Assembly (NCBI GenBank): GCA_027021605.1
Contig: JALUUA010000307.1
Coordinates: 1 to 6,088, forward strand
Direction: 5' to 3'
Length of the DNA stretch: 6,088 nt
Source: Candidatus Bipolaricaulota bacterium
GTDB taxonomy: Bacteria; Bipolaricaulota; Bipolaricaulia; RBG-16-55-9
The notes under the pieces are model-generated. The model searched no databases. It was not told the origin of the DNA and worked only from the letters and a program-made list of their open reading frames with translations. A program made the translations under genes and the position numbers. The stretch's first letter is position 1. Each line of letters starts with the position of its first letter. Positions 1-5,234 of the stretch are shown piece by piece.

Positions 1-817
1 CGGCCTTCCGGCGGCTGGCGACCAGCAGGGCCGCTGCCCCGTCGTTGATCCCCGAGGCGTTCCCCGCCGTCACGAATTGGTTCCCCTCGAAGGGGGCCAG
101 GGGCAGCTTGGCCAGCGTCTCCCGCGTGGTGTCCTTGCGCGGGTGCTCGTCCGTGTCGACGACGATCTTCTTGCCCTTGACCTCCATCTCGTAGGGGTAG
201 ATCTCCTCGGCGAAGCGGCCGCTCTCGATCGCCTTAACCGCGCGCTGGTGGCTCCTTAGGGCGAACTCGTCCTGCTCCTCGCGGGAGATCCCGTACTTGA
301 TGGCCAAGTTGTTGGCCGTCCCCGCCATGGTGCAGCCCCCATACGGGTCGTAGAGCGCCTCCCACAGATAATCTTCGAGTTTGGCCGAGCCCAGGCGCAG
401 CCCCTGCCTCGCGCCCCGGATCACGAAGGGGGCTTGGGTCATGTTCTCCGTCCCGCCCGCCAGCACCAGATCGGCCTCCCCGGCCTGGACCATCCGCGCG
501 GCTTGCACGACGGCCTCCAGCCCCGAGCCGCACAGGCGATTGACGGTCACCGCGGGGACGTCTATGGGCACCCCTGCCTTGAGCCCCGCGTGTCGGGCCA
601 GGTAAATCGCATCCGGCGAGGTCTGCAAGACGTTCCCGAAGATCACGTGGTCCACCTCTTCGGGGGAGAGGTCGACGCGCGCCAGCGCCCCCTTGGCCGC
701 GTGGGCGGCCAAGTCGATGGCGGAGACGTTCGAGAACGCCCCCATGAACTTCCCGAAGGCCGTGCGCACCCCCGTGAGCACGACGGCTTCCCGTTCCCGC
801 TCGCGTCCTTGCGTCAT
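1..817 (-). CDS. Acetyl-CoA acetyltransferase (thiolase family), 3' end cut by the window
   Basis: Thiolases condense or cleave acyl-CoAs through an acyl-cysteine intermediate in the cytoplasm. The reading frame runs from ATG at 817 to the window edge without a stop, giving 272 residues of a family that is usually 390-400 long. The N-terminal thiolase fold is clear: VRTPFGKF near residues 17-24, the nucleophile Cys96 in VNRLCGSG, the [11 protein letters not shown] segment, and [15 protein letters not shown] near the cut. The C-terminal part with the GHP histidine and second cysteine lies outside the window. The start is supported by AAGGAGGA at 826-833, 8 nt upstream. It follows the LeuA-like gene by 45 nt on the same strand and is probably co-transcribed with it. 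Substrate (acetoacetyl-CoA or a longer 3-ketoacyl-CoA) cannot be told from the sequence. The family call is secure. Confidence 0.95.
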   Translation of the reverse strand, partial: MTQGREREREAVVLTGVRTAFGKFMGAFSNVSAIDLAAHAAKGALARVDLSPEEVDHVIFGNVLQTSPDAIYLARHAGLKAGVPIDVPAVTVNRLCGSGLEAVVQAARMVQAGEADLVLAGGTENMTQAPFVIRGARQGLRLGSAKLEDYLWEALYDPYGGCTMAGTANNLAIKYGISREEQDEFALRSHQRAVKAIESGRFAEEIYPYEMEVKGKKIVVDTDEHPRKDTTRETLAKLPLAPFEGNQFVTAGNASGINDGAAALLVASRRKA

Positions 818-830
818 GGGCTGTGTCCTC

Positions 831-854
831 CTTCCCGTTCCGTTTCCCGTTCCG
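831..854. repeat. Tandem 12-bp repeat before the partial thiolase
   Basis: Two 12-bp units, CTTCCCGTTCCG and TTTCCCGTTCCG, stand head to tail with one mismatch. They lie between the stop of the LeuA-like gene (863) and the thiolase start (817). The first unit overlaps the thiolase ribosome binding site. On the mRNA this is a purine-rich CGGAACGGGAA repeat. It may be only a small local duplication. Confidence 0.6.
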
Positions 855-862
855 TTCGGACG

Positions 863-2086
863 TTACGACTGCTGAATGATCTCATAGATCTCCCGCTCCT
901 CCAGCACCCGGTCGGCGTTCTTGGCGTGTTCTAGGATTTTGTCCACGAGCTCGGGTCGGGGCTCCCGGCCCCGCTGGGTCAGCCAGTAGATGACGTTCCA
1001 CTTCCCGCTCATGGGGCCGATCTCGATCTCCTGCTCGCGCCCGACGAGCTCGGCGGGCACGCCGGAGTAGACCCGATTCGCCAGGAAGTCGTCGCCCTTC
1101 TGCTTGGCCTTGACGATCGCCGCGGCGTGCACCCCCGTGGAGGTCCGGAAGGCGTCCCGCCCCACCACGGGATAGTTGAAGGGCAGCGGCGCGTCGCAGT
1201 GCTCGTGGATGAGCTCGCAGTACTCCGTGAGCGCGCTCAGGTCTTGGTCGAGCCAGCCCAGCAGCACCAAGTTGACGAGCATCTGGTCGAGGGAGGTGTT
1301 CCCCACCCGCTCGCCGATGCCCAGGATGGTCCCGTGGACGCAGTCGGCGCCCGCCTCCAAGGCCGCCAGCGCGTTGGCCACGGCCAGCCCCCGGTCGTTG
1401 TGCCCGTGCCAGTCGATGCGTAAATCGTCGCGGTCGCGGACGATCTCCTCGCGGAAGAACTTCACGATGGCCCGCGCGCCGTGGGGGGTGACGTGCCCGA
1501 CCGTGTCCGCGATACACAAGCGGGTGGCCCCGCAGTCGATGGCCGTCTGGTAGAGCTTTTTGAGCACCTCGGGTTGGGCGCGGGTGGTGTCCTCGGTGAC
1601 GTACATCACGGAGAGCCCGTGCTTTACGGCGAACGTCACGGCTTCCTCGGTGCTTTGGAGCATGCGGTCGAGGTCCCAGCCCTCGGCCAGCCGGCGGATG
1701 GGGCTGCTCCCGATGAAGACCGAGGCCATAACGGGAATCCCGGCGGCTTGGGAGACGTCGACGATGGCCTGGACGTCGCCGGGGACGGTGCGGGCCGCGC
1801 AGTTCGGGTGTATCGGGAGCTTCTCGCGGGCGATCGTCTTGGCCAGCTCCGCGGTGGCCTCCTGGATCTTGGGACTGGTGCAGGGCATCCCGATGTTGGC
1901 GTGGGGGATGCCGAGCCGGGCCATGTAGTGAAGGGCTTGGATCTTCACGTCCAAGGGGGGATCGGTGATCGAGGGGGACTGCATGCCGTCGCGGAGGGTC
2001 TCATCGCAGAGCTCCACCCGGCGGGGCGCGGGAGGCGCTTCCCCGGCGTTCCAATCGTAAATGAACTCCTCGTTCGTAAATCCCAT
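863..2086 (-). CDS. Short 2-isopropylmalate/homocitrate synthase-like enzyme (DRE-TIM metallolyase, HMGL-like domain)
   Basis: A 407-residue member of the family that condenses acetyl-CoA with a 2-oxo acid on a divalent metal in a TIM barrel. Visible motifs are DETLRDGMQ at 28-36 (Arg32-Asp33), TEDTTRAQP at 164-172, DTVGHVTP at 194-201, the metal-binding HGHND at 227-231, GIGERVGN at 256-263 and TGVHAAA at 317-323. The GxGERxGN motif favours the Claisen-condensing LeuA/homocitrate/citramalate branch over HMG-CoA lyase, which carries a GGCP motif there. LeuA is about 510-520 residues with a C-terminal leucine-binding domain. This protein lacks it, so it is closer in length to homocitrate synthases and is unlikely to be leucine-inhibited in the usual way. 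TGVHAAAIVKA replaces the common SGIHQDG, so the 2-oxo acid is uncertain. ATG at 2086 is preceded by a GGAGGGAG ribosome site. It heads a unit with the thiolase at 1-817. Confidence 0.88.
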   Translation of the reverse strand: MGFTNEEFIYDWNAGEAPPAPRRVELCDETLRDGMQSPSITDPPLDVKIQALHYMARLGIPHANIGMPCTSPKIQEATAELAKTIAREKLPIHPNCAARTVPGDVQAIVDVSQAAGIPVMASVFIGSSPIRRLAEGWDLDRMLQSTEEAVTFAVKHGLSVMYVTEDTTRAQPEVLKKLYQTAIDCGATRLCIADTVGHVTPHGARAIVKFFREEIVRDRDDLRIDWHGHNDRGLAVANALAALEAGADCVHGTILGIGERVGNTSLDQMLVNLVLLGWLDQDLSALTEYCELIHEHCDAPLPFNYPVVGRDAFRTSTGVHAAAIVKAKQKGDDFLANRVYSGVPAELVGREQEIEIGPMSGKWNVIYWLTQRGREPRPELVDKILEHAKNADRVLEEREIYEIIQQS

Positions 2087-2100
2087 GGTCTCTCTCCCTC

Positions 2101-2120
2101 CTCGTGCTCGTGCCTCGTGC
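2101..2120. repeat. Three tandem CTCGTG(C) copies in the leader of the LeuA-like gene
   Basis: CTCGTG, CTCGTGC and CTCGTGC follow one another directly. On the minus-strand transcript they read as GCACGAG copies lying between the candidate transcription start (about 2133) and the ribosome site (about 2091-2099). No function can be assigned. Confidence 0.5.
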
Positions 2121-2139
2121 GTCGTTCCCGGCGGGGATC

Positions 2140-2169
2140 AGTATAGTCGAGCGAATCCGAGGGGGCCAA
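2140..2169 (-). promoter_or_regulatory. Candidate sigma70-type promoter for the LeuA-like/thiolase unit
   Basis: Read on the minus strand, TTGGCC (2164-2169, 4 of 6 to consensus) and TATACT (2140-2145, 5 of 6) are separated by 18 bp. The predicted start near 2133 would give a leader of about 47 nt before ATG 2086. This is found by eye, with no experimental support. Confidence 0.5.
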
Positions 2170-2200
2170 TCGCTGCCCTTCCCCGTTTGTCGGCACTCGC

Positions 2201-2230
2201 TTGATCGCCGTCCGGGCGATGGGCTAGACT
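2201..2230 (+). promoter_or_regulatory. Candidate promoter for the OsmC-family gene with a dyad in its spacer
   Basis: TTGATC (2201-2206, 4 of 6) and TAGACT (2225-2230, 4 of 6) are 18 bp apart. A perfect 6-bp inverted repeat, ATCGCC-GTCCG-GGCGAT (2204-2220), lies mostly within the spacer and overlaps the -35 box. It could be an operator. The leader would be about 110 nt and includes a GC-rich stem-loop at 2247-2265. Both boxes are only moderate matches. Confidence 0.4.
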
Positions 2231-2246
2231 GGGGGTGCCCCGCCTT

Positions 2247-2265
2247 CGCCCCCGGGAGGGGAGCG
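2247..2265 (+). other. GC-rich stem-loop in the OsmC-gene leader
   Basis: Positions 2247-2253 (CGCCCCC) can pair with 2258-2265 (GGGGAGCG) around a GGGA loop, giving 7 base pairs with one bulged A. No T-run follows, so it is not an intrinsic terminator. A role in mRNA stability or translation is possible but unproven. In such GC-rich DNA it may also be chance. Confidence 0.3.
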
Positions 2266-2346
2266 CACAAAGGAAGGGATGCAGGGATTGGGTCCAAGCC
2301 CGAACGAAGAGGGGGACTACGAGAACGGAGAAAGGAGAGGATACCC

Positions 2347-2823
2347 ATGGAGACGAAGGAGCAAGTCTACCGGGTCCGCGGGAGCTGGGAGGGGACGCTG
2401 GTCGGCGGCCGCGGGGTGATCGAGAACGAGCGGGGGACGTTCCAGACGGAGTTTTCCATCCCCAAGAGCTTCGGCGGACCCGGAGGGATGACGAACCCGG
2501 AGGAGATCTTCCTGGCCTCCGCGTGCGCCTGCTATCTGGTGACGCTAGCGATGATCGCGGAGAAGATGAAGCTTCCCGTAAAGAACCTCACCTGCACGGC
2601 CGAGGGGAAGGTGGTCCCCGACCAGCAGGACGGCTACCACTTCCGCGAGATCGCGCTCTACCCCCACATCGAGCTCGATACGGGGAACGAGAGCGACGAG
2701 GCCCAATACGAAGACCTGATCGCCCGCGCGGTGGCGCTGGCCGAGCACCGCTGCATCATCTCCCGAGCCGTGAAGGGGAGCGTCCACTACGAGGTCCGGC
2801 ACACCGTGGGCGCGGCGGGTTAA
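2347..2823 (+). CDS. OsmC/Ohr-family protein (probable thiol-dependent peroxidase)
   Basis: OsmC/Ohr proteins reduce organic or inorganic peroxides with a two-cysteine active site and work as cytoplasmic homodimers. This 158-residue protein has the usual length. The first half is the beta-rich domain (WEGTLVGGRGVIEN, about 14-27). Then comes the signature helix PEEIFLASACACYLVTL (51-67), in which Cys62 aligns with the peroxidatic cysteine. The resolving cysteine is Cys136 in EHRCIISRAVKG. An extra cysteine, Cys60, stands two residues before Cys62, and Cys83 is also present. The frame stays open upstream to 2104. ATG 2347 is chosen because AAAGGAGAGG (2331-2340) precedes it with correct spacing, the family N terminus fits, and the candidate promoter at 2201-2230 lies inside the longer frame. 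It is transcribed alone, divergent from the LeuA-like unit and convergent with the second thiolase. Whether it acts on peroxides or has another OsmC-subfamily role is not settled. Confidence 0.92.
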   Translation: METKEQVYRVRGSWEGTLVGGRGVIENERGTFQTEFSIPKSFGGPGGMTNPEEIFLASACACYLVTLAMIAEKMKLPVKNLTCTAEGKVVPDQQDGYHFREIALYPHIELDTGNESDEAQYEDLIARAVALAEHRCIISRAVKGSVHYEVRHTVGAAG

Positions 2824-2862
2824 GTCGACTACGTCTAAGCCGTAAGCTTTCGAGAAACAGAG

Positions 2863-2884
2863 AAGGCCCCCGTTCGGGGGCCTT
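2863..2884. terminator. Shared hairpin terminator between convergent genes
   Basis: AAGGCCCCC (2863-2871) pairs perfectly with GGGGGCCTT (2876-2884) around a GTTC loop, giving a 9-bp stem. It is followed by TTTC on the plus strand, and by a short TCTC on the minus strand after the stem. It sits between the OsmC stop (2823) and the thiolase stop (2918), the place for a bidirectional terminator. The T-tracts are short, so the hairpin is clear but termination efficiency is not. Confidence 0.8.
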
Positions 2885-2917
2885 TCGCCGCTCGCGGAAA
2901 GTTTCTGCTGAAGGGGA

Positions 2918-4072
2918 TTACAGCCGCTCGATCACCGTGGCGATCCCCTGGCCGAAGCCGATGCACATGGTGATGAGCCCCAGCTGCTTGTCCTGCCGCT
3001 CCAGCTCGTAGAGCATCTTGGTGAAGAGAATCGCCCCGGTGGCGCCCAAGGGGTGGCCGTGGGCGATCGCCCCGCCGTTGACGTTGACCTTCTCCCAGTC
3101 CACATCGAGCTCCCGGCCCCAGGCGATGGGCACGGACGCGAACGCCTCGTTGATCTCGATGAGGTCAATGGCTCCGAGGGTGAGGTCCGTCTTCTCCAGC
3201 ACCCTCTGGGTGGCGGGGATGGGGCCCGTGAGCATGATCGTGGGATCGACGCCCACGACCGCGGTGCCCAAAATCCGCGCCCGGGGGGTGAGCCCCAGCT
3301 CCTTGGCCTTCTGGCGGGTGGTGATGAGCAGCATCGCGGCCCCGTCGCTGATCTGGCTCGAGTTCCCCGCGGTGATCTTCCCGTCGGGCCGGAAGGAGGG
3401 GGCAAGCTGCGCGAGCTTCTCCAAGCTCGTGTCGCGGCGGAGGCCCTCGTCCTGGGTGATCGTCTTCTTCTGCCCCTCGATCTCGACCTCGACGGGGACG
3501 ATCTGGGAGTCGAGGCGCCCCTCGTCCTGGGCGCGGGCCAGCTTGCGATGGCTCTCCAGGGAGTACTCGTCCAGCTCACGGCGGGAGATGCCCCACTTCT
3601 CGGCGATCCGTTCCGCAGACTCCCCCTGCCAGACGATCTCGTACATCTTGAGGAGCTTGGGGTTTAGGGGCTTGTCGATGTCGGAGCCCATCGGTTCGCG
3701 GGTCATGCTCTCGACCCCGCCCGCGAGCACCACGTCCGCCACGCCCAGGGCGACCTCCTGGGCGGCGAAGACGACCGCCTGCTGGCCGGAGCCGCACAGG
3801 CGGTTGACGGTCGTACCCCCCACCGTCACCGGGAGTCCCGCGGTAAGGGCGATGAGCCGGGCGACGTTTCCGCCCTGCTCGCCCCGCTGGGTCACGCACC
3901 CCAGCACCACGTCCTCGACGAGCTGCGGGTCGATCCCCGTGCGCTTGAGCACCTCCTGGACGACGATCACGCCGAGGTCGTCGGGCCGGACGTCCTTAAA
4001 GACCCCTTCCTTCTTGCCGATGGGGGTGCGCACCGCCTCGACGATCACCGGCTCGCGGGGGTTCATCGCCAT
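2918..4072 (-). CDS. Acetyl-CoA acetyltransferase / 3-ketoacyl-CoA thiolase, complete
   Basis: A complete 384-residue thiolase. It catalyses reversible condensation of two acyl-CoAs or thiolytic cleavage of a 3-ketoacyl-CoA in the cytoplasm. All catalytic parts are visible: VRTPIGKK at 14-21, nucleophile Cys93 in [13 protein letters not shown] at 308-312, GHP with His340 in NGGAIAHGHPLG, and Cys370 in CIGFGQG. The last motif is usually CxGGGxG, so one glycine is replaced by Phe372. The frame also has GTG at 4081 and ATG at 4066. ATG 4072 is preferred because AAGGGG ends about 8 nt upstream, while GTG 4081 almost touches that site. The choice changes the length by only 2-3 residues. It lies 43 nt downstream of the MTH865-like gene with no convincing promoter or terminator between them, so the two probably form one operon. 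It differs clearly from the thiolase at 1-817 (for example CGSGQQ against CGSGLE), so it is not a recent copy. Substrate chain length is not determinable. Confidence 0.95.
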   Translation of the reverse strand: MAMNPREPVIVEAVRTPIGKKEGVFKDVRPDDLGVIVVQEVLKRTGIDPQLVEDVVLGCVTQRGEQGGNVARLIALTAGLPVTVGGTTVNRLCGSGQQAVVFAAQEVALGVADVVLAGGVESMTREPMGSDIDKPLNPKLLKMYEIVWQGESAERIAEKWGISRRELDEYSLESHRKLARAQDEGRLDSQIVPVEVEIEGQKKTITQDEGLRRDTSLEKLAQLAPSFRPDGKITAGNSSQISDGAAMLLITTRQKAKELGLTPRARILGTAVVGVDPTIMLTGPIPATQRVLEKTDLTLGAIDLIEINEAFASVPIAWGRELDVDWEKVNVNGGAIAHGHPLGATGAILFTKMLYELERQDKQLGLITMCIGFGQGIATVIERL

Positions 4073-4081
4073 CGCGTTCAC

Positions 4082-4115
4082 CCCTTCTTCTTCTTTTCCC
4101 TTCGTTCTTCTTCCT
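4082..4115 (-). other. Purine-rich AAGAAG leader between the MTH865-like gene and the thiolase
   Basis: The gap between the two genes is almost all A and G on the transcript, with repeated GAAGAAG blocks, and ends in the AAGGGG ribosome site. Such tracts can keep the ribosome entry region unfolded. It holds no gene or terminator hairpin. Confidence 0.5.
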
Positions 4116-4370
4116 TTAAAGTTCGCCCGCCTCTTGGAGGCCGTCCAGGATGTCCTTCACGAACGAGTCGACGTCGTTATAGGGGAAGTTGGCCCGCCCG
4201 GCGAGCTTTTGGGAGAGCTCCATCGCGGTCCAGCTCTTGTCCCCGGCCTTGAACTGGGTCATCGGCCCCTGCGGCAGGACGGGCAAAAGATCCATGACGC
4301 TGTTGATGGGGTAGTTCGCCTTTCCGAAGATCTCCTTCAGCTGCTTTTCCAGCTCTTCGCGTGCGCTCAT
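4116..4370 (-). CDS. MTH865-like small protein of unknown function
   Basis: An 84-residue protein that I recognise from its pattern as MTH865-like (PF07747), a family named after a Methanothermobacter protein with a small helical EF-hand-like fold and no known function. Family landmarks are ANYPINSV (18-25), LPQGP (32-36), the central FKAGDKSWTA (40-49) and RANFPYNDV (59-67). The two halves repeat at an offset of 42: Gly16/58, Lys17/Arg59, Ala18/60, Asn19/61, Tyr20/Phe62, Pro21/63, Asn23/65 and Val25/67 correspond. No cysteine, signal peptide or membrane segment is present, so a cytoplasmic protein is expected. The frame is open to 4442. ATG 4370 is chosen because GGAGGT (4378-4383) stands 7 nt upstream and a strong promoter (4391-4420) lies within the longer frame. 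It is the first gene of an operon with the thiolase at 2918-4072. A link to acyl-CoA metabolism is inferred from position only. Confidence 0.85.
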   Translation of the reverse strand: MSAREELEKQLKEIFGKANYPINSVMDLLPVLPQGPMTQFKAGDKSWTAMELSQKLAGRANFPYNDVDSFVKDILDGLQEAGEL

Positions 4371-4390
4371 GGTAAGCACCTCCGGCAGAC

Positions 4391-4420
4391 ATGCTACGCG
4401 CTGGGAGAGGGGGCTGTCAA
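4391..4420 (-). promoter_or_regulatory. Strong candidate sigma70-type promoter for the MTH865-thiolase operon
   Basis: On the minus strand a perfect TTGACA (4415-4420) and TAGCAT (4391-4396, 4 of 6) are 18 bp apart. The expected start near 4384 falls right at the GGAGGT ribosome site (4378-4383), so the leader would be very short (about 14 nt). This is the best promoter match in the window and it supports ATG 4370 as the start. Confidence 0.7.
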
Positions 4421-4434
4421 ATCCCCGATCCCAA
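4416..4434 (-). promoter_or_regulatory. 19-bp element shared with the membrane-protein promoter (copy 1)
   Basis: Read on the minus strand this is TTGGGA-TCG-GGGATTTGAC. It overlaps most of the -35 box of the MTH865-thiolase promoter and runs upstream of it. The copy at 5155-5173 is identical except for the three middle bases. A site for a shared regulator is inferred. Confidence 0.5.
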
Positions 4435-4442
4435 GATCCCAA
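4427..4442. repeat. Perfect tandem 8-bp repeat GATCCCAA upstream of the -35 box
   Basis: Two perfect GATCCCAA copies stand head to tail (TTGGGATC twice on the transcribed strand), starting 6 bp upstream of the TTGACA box. They overlap the 19-bp shared element. The position suits an activator site, though it could be a small duplication. Confidence 0.55.
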
Positions 4443-4464
4443 CCCGAGTCACACGAGTACCGGG

Positions 4465-5106
4465 TCACAGGAAGTTGTACGCCAGCACGCCCAGCGTGAC
4501 GGAGATAAGCGACCAAGCGAGCGACTCGAGCAGGGCCTTCGGATCGAAGGAGAACGACAAGCCCTCCCGGGGGCGCTCGCCCAGCTCGCGACGGAACTCC
4601 TCCTCGATCTTAGGGGATTCGGCGAGCAGGAGCTGATATCCCCAGTAAAGGCTGAGCGCGTTCCCCGCGAGCACGCCGACGGAGGCCGCCAGGAGGTTGC
4701 CGGAACGGCCCTGGTTCTGCGCGACGAGCGCGATCCCGGTCACCGTGCCGAGGGCGCCGCCCGCGATTACCAGACCGGAGCTGAAGGAGACGTTTAGGAT
4801 CGCCTGGGCCAGGCACAGCCCCACGGTGACCGCCCGCTCGGGCTCGTCCACGGGCTCCCCCTCGTGAAGGATCCGACCGACTTCCTCGAAGCAGGGGGGC
4901 AGGCTCTGCGAGAGCTCCAGGACCAAGGGAAGGGAGCCCACGGCTCCCAACGCGGTCCCGACGGCGTTGCCCACCAGCCCCCCGGCGGCCTGGAGGGCCA
5001 TCTCCGAGAGCGAAGCCTCCGTCCGGCCGAAGGCCACTTGGGCAGTTAACCCAAATCCCAGAAGAAGGGCGATAAGCGTCAGGGGAAGAACCGTCCTGCA
5101 GCGCAT
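4465..5106 (-). CDS. Unrecognised exported or integral membrane protein, glycine-rich
   Basis: I do not recognise this 213-residue protein. It starts with a likely signal sequence or anchor: Arg at 2 and 4, hydrophobic 6-22, with a possible cleavage region around 22-27 (TAQVAFG). A small-residue segment with GxxxG-type spacing follows (40-63, including GLVGNAVGTALG). Then comes a charged loop at 72-91 with Cys72, hydrophobic stretches at about 93-128, a second GN-containing segment at 138-161 (GVLAGNALSLYWG), a charged stretch at 163-190 and a final hydrophobic helix at 192-213 that ends the protein. The segments at 40-54 and 140-156 resemble each other, which suggests an internal repeat. ATG 5106 is chosen over TTG 5130 because TTG would overlap the candidate -10 box (5130-5135), and AAAGG (5111-5115) and GGAGGT (5118-5123) precede the ATG. 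It is divergent from the cyclase gene. No enzyme motif is visible. Confidence 0.8.
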   Translation of the reverse strand: MRCRTVLPLTLIALLLGFGLTAQVAFGRTEASLSEMALQAAGGLVGNAVGTALGAVGSLPLVLELSQSLPPCFEEVGRILHEGEPVDEPERAVTVGLCLAQAILNVSFSSGLVIAGGALGTVTGIALVAQNQGRSGNLLAASVGVLAGNALSLYWGYQLLLAESPKIEEEFRRELGERPREGLSFSFDPKALLESLAWSLISVTLGVLAYNFL

Positions 5107-5129
5107 GTCGCCTTTGCACCTCCACTTCA

Positions 5130-5159
5130 ACCATACGGGAGCTGAGCCTTCGCGGTCAA
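5130..5159 (-). promoter_or_regulatory. Candidate sigma70-type promoter for the unknown membrane protein
   Basis: On the minus strand TTGACC (5154-5159, 5 of 6) and TATGGT (5130-5135, 4 of 6) are 18 bp apart. GGAGGTG follows the -10 box after 6 nt, almost exactly as in the MTH865-thiolase promoter (7 nt). The leader to ATG 5106 would be very short (about 17 nt). Confidence 0.6.
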
Positions 5160-5173
5160 ATCCCTTCTCCCAA
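5155..5173 (-). promoter_or_regulatory. 19-bp element shared with the MTH865-thiolase promoter (copy 2)
   Basis: Read on the minus strand this is TTGGGA-GAA-GGGATTTGAC, matching copy 1 (4416-4434) at 16 of 19 positions. It sits in the same place relative to the -35 box. It lies in the divergent gap and so could also affect the cyclase gene. Confidence 0.5.
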
Positions 5174-5218
5174 CCTGACGTTTGCAGGCAAAAGGCGGGA
5201 AACGTACCCTCTTTTCCG

Positions 5219-5224
5219 GGAGGT
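5219..5224 (+). promoter_or_regulatory. Ribosome binding site that decides the GTG start of the cyclase
   Basis: GGAGGT lies 10 nt upstream of GTG 5235. The frame is open further upstream but has no other start with a comparable site. The next GTG (5292) would begin within the first catalytic beta strand and has no ribosome site. Confidence 0.65.
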
Positions 5225-5234
5225 CCAACGGACC

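Noticed and set aside
2104..2346. N-terminal extension of the OsmC protein in the same frame
   Set aside because: It has no family similarity, contains the candidate promoter, and ATG 2347 has a strong ribosome site.
519..3820. Near-identical stretch of about 24 bp at 528-551 and 3791-3814 as a possible DNA repeat
   Set aside because: Both encode the conserved TVNRLCGSG active site of the two thiolases. The surrounding DNA diverges, so this is protein-level conservation and not a mobile or recombination repeat.
4371..4442. Longer start for the MTH865-like protein
   Set aside because: The extra 24 residues would include the -35 and -10 boxes and the ribosome site of the promoter at 4391-4420, and they do not fit the family length of about 84.
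4442..4465. Possible terminator after the membrane-protein gene (ACCCG with CGGGT)
   Set aside because: Only 5 bp of stem with a 14-nt loop and no T-run. It also overlaps the stop codon. No convincing terminator is visible there, so some read-through into the MTH865-thiolase operon remains possible.
3018..4499. A 493-codon open frame on the plus strand opposite the thiolase and the MTH865-like gene
   Set aside because: The minus-strand proteins have clear family motifs through the whole stretch. The plus-strand translation is Ser/Pro/Arg-rich with no recognisable motif, as expected for the antisense of a GC-rich gene.
5182..5210. Possible plus-strand promoter for the cyclase, TTGCAG and TACCCT 17 bp apart
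   Set aside because: Each box matches consensus at only 3 of 6 positions, so it is not distinguishable from chance.
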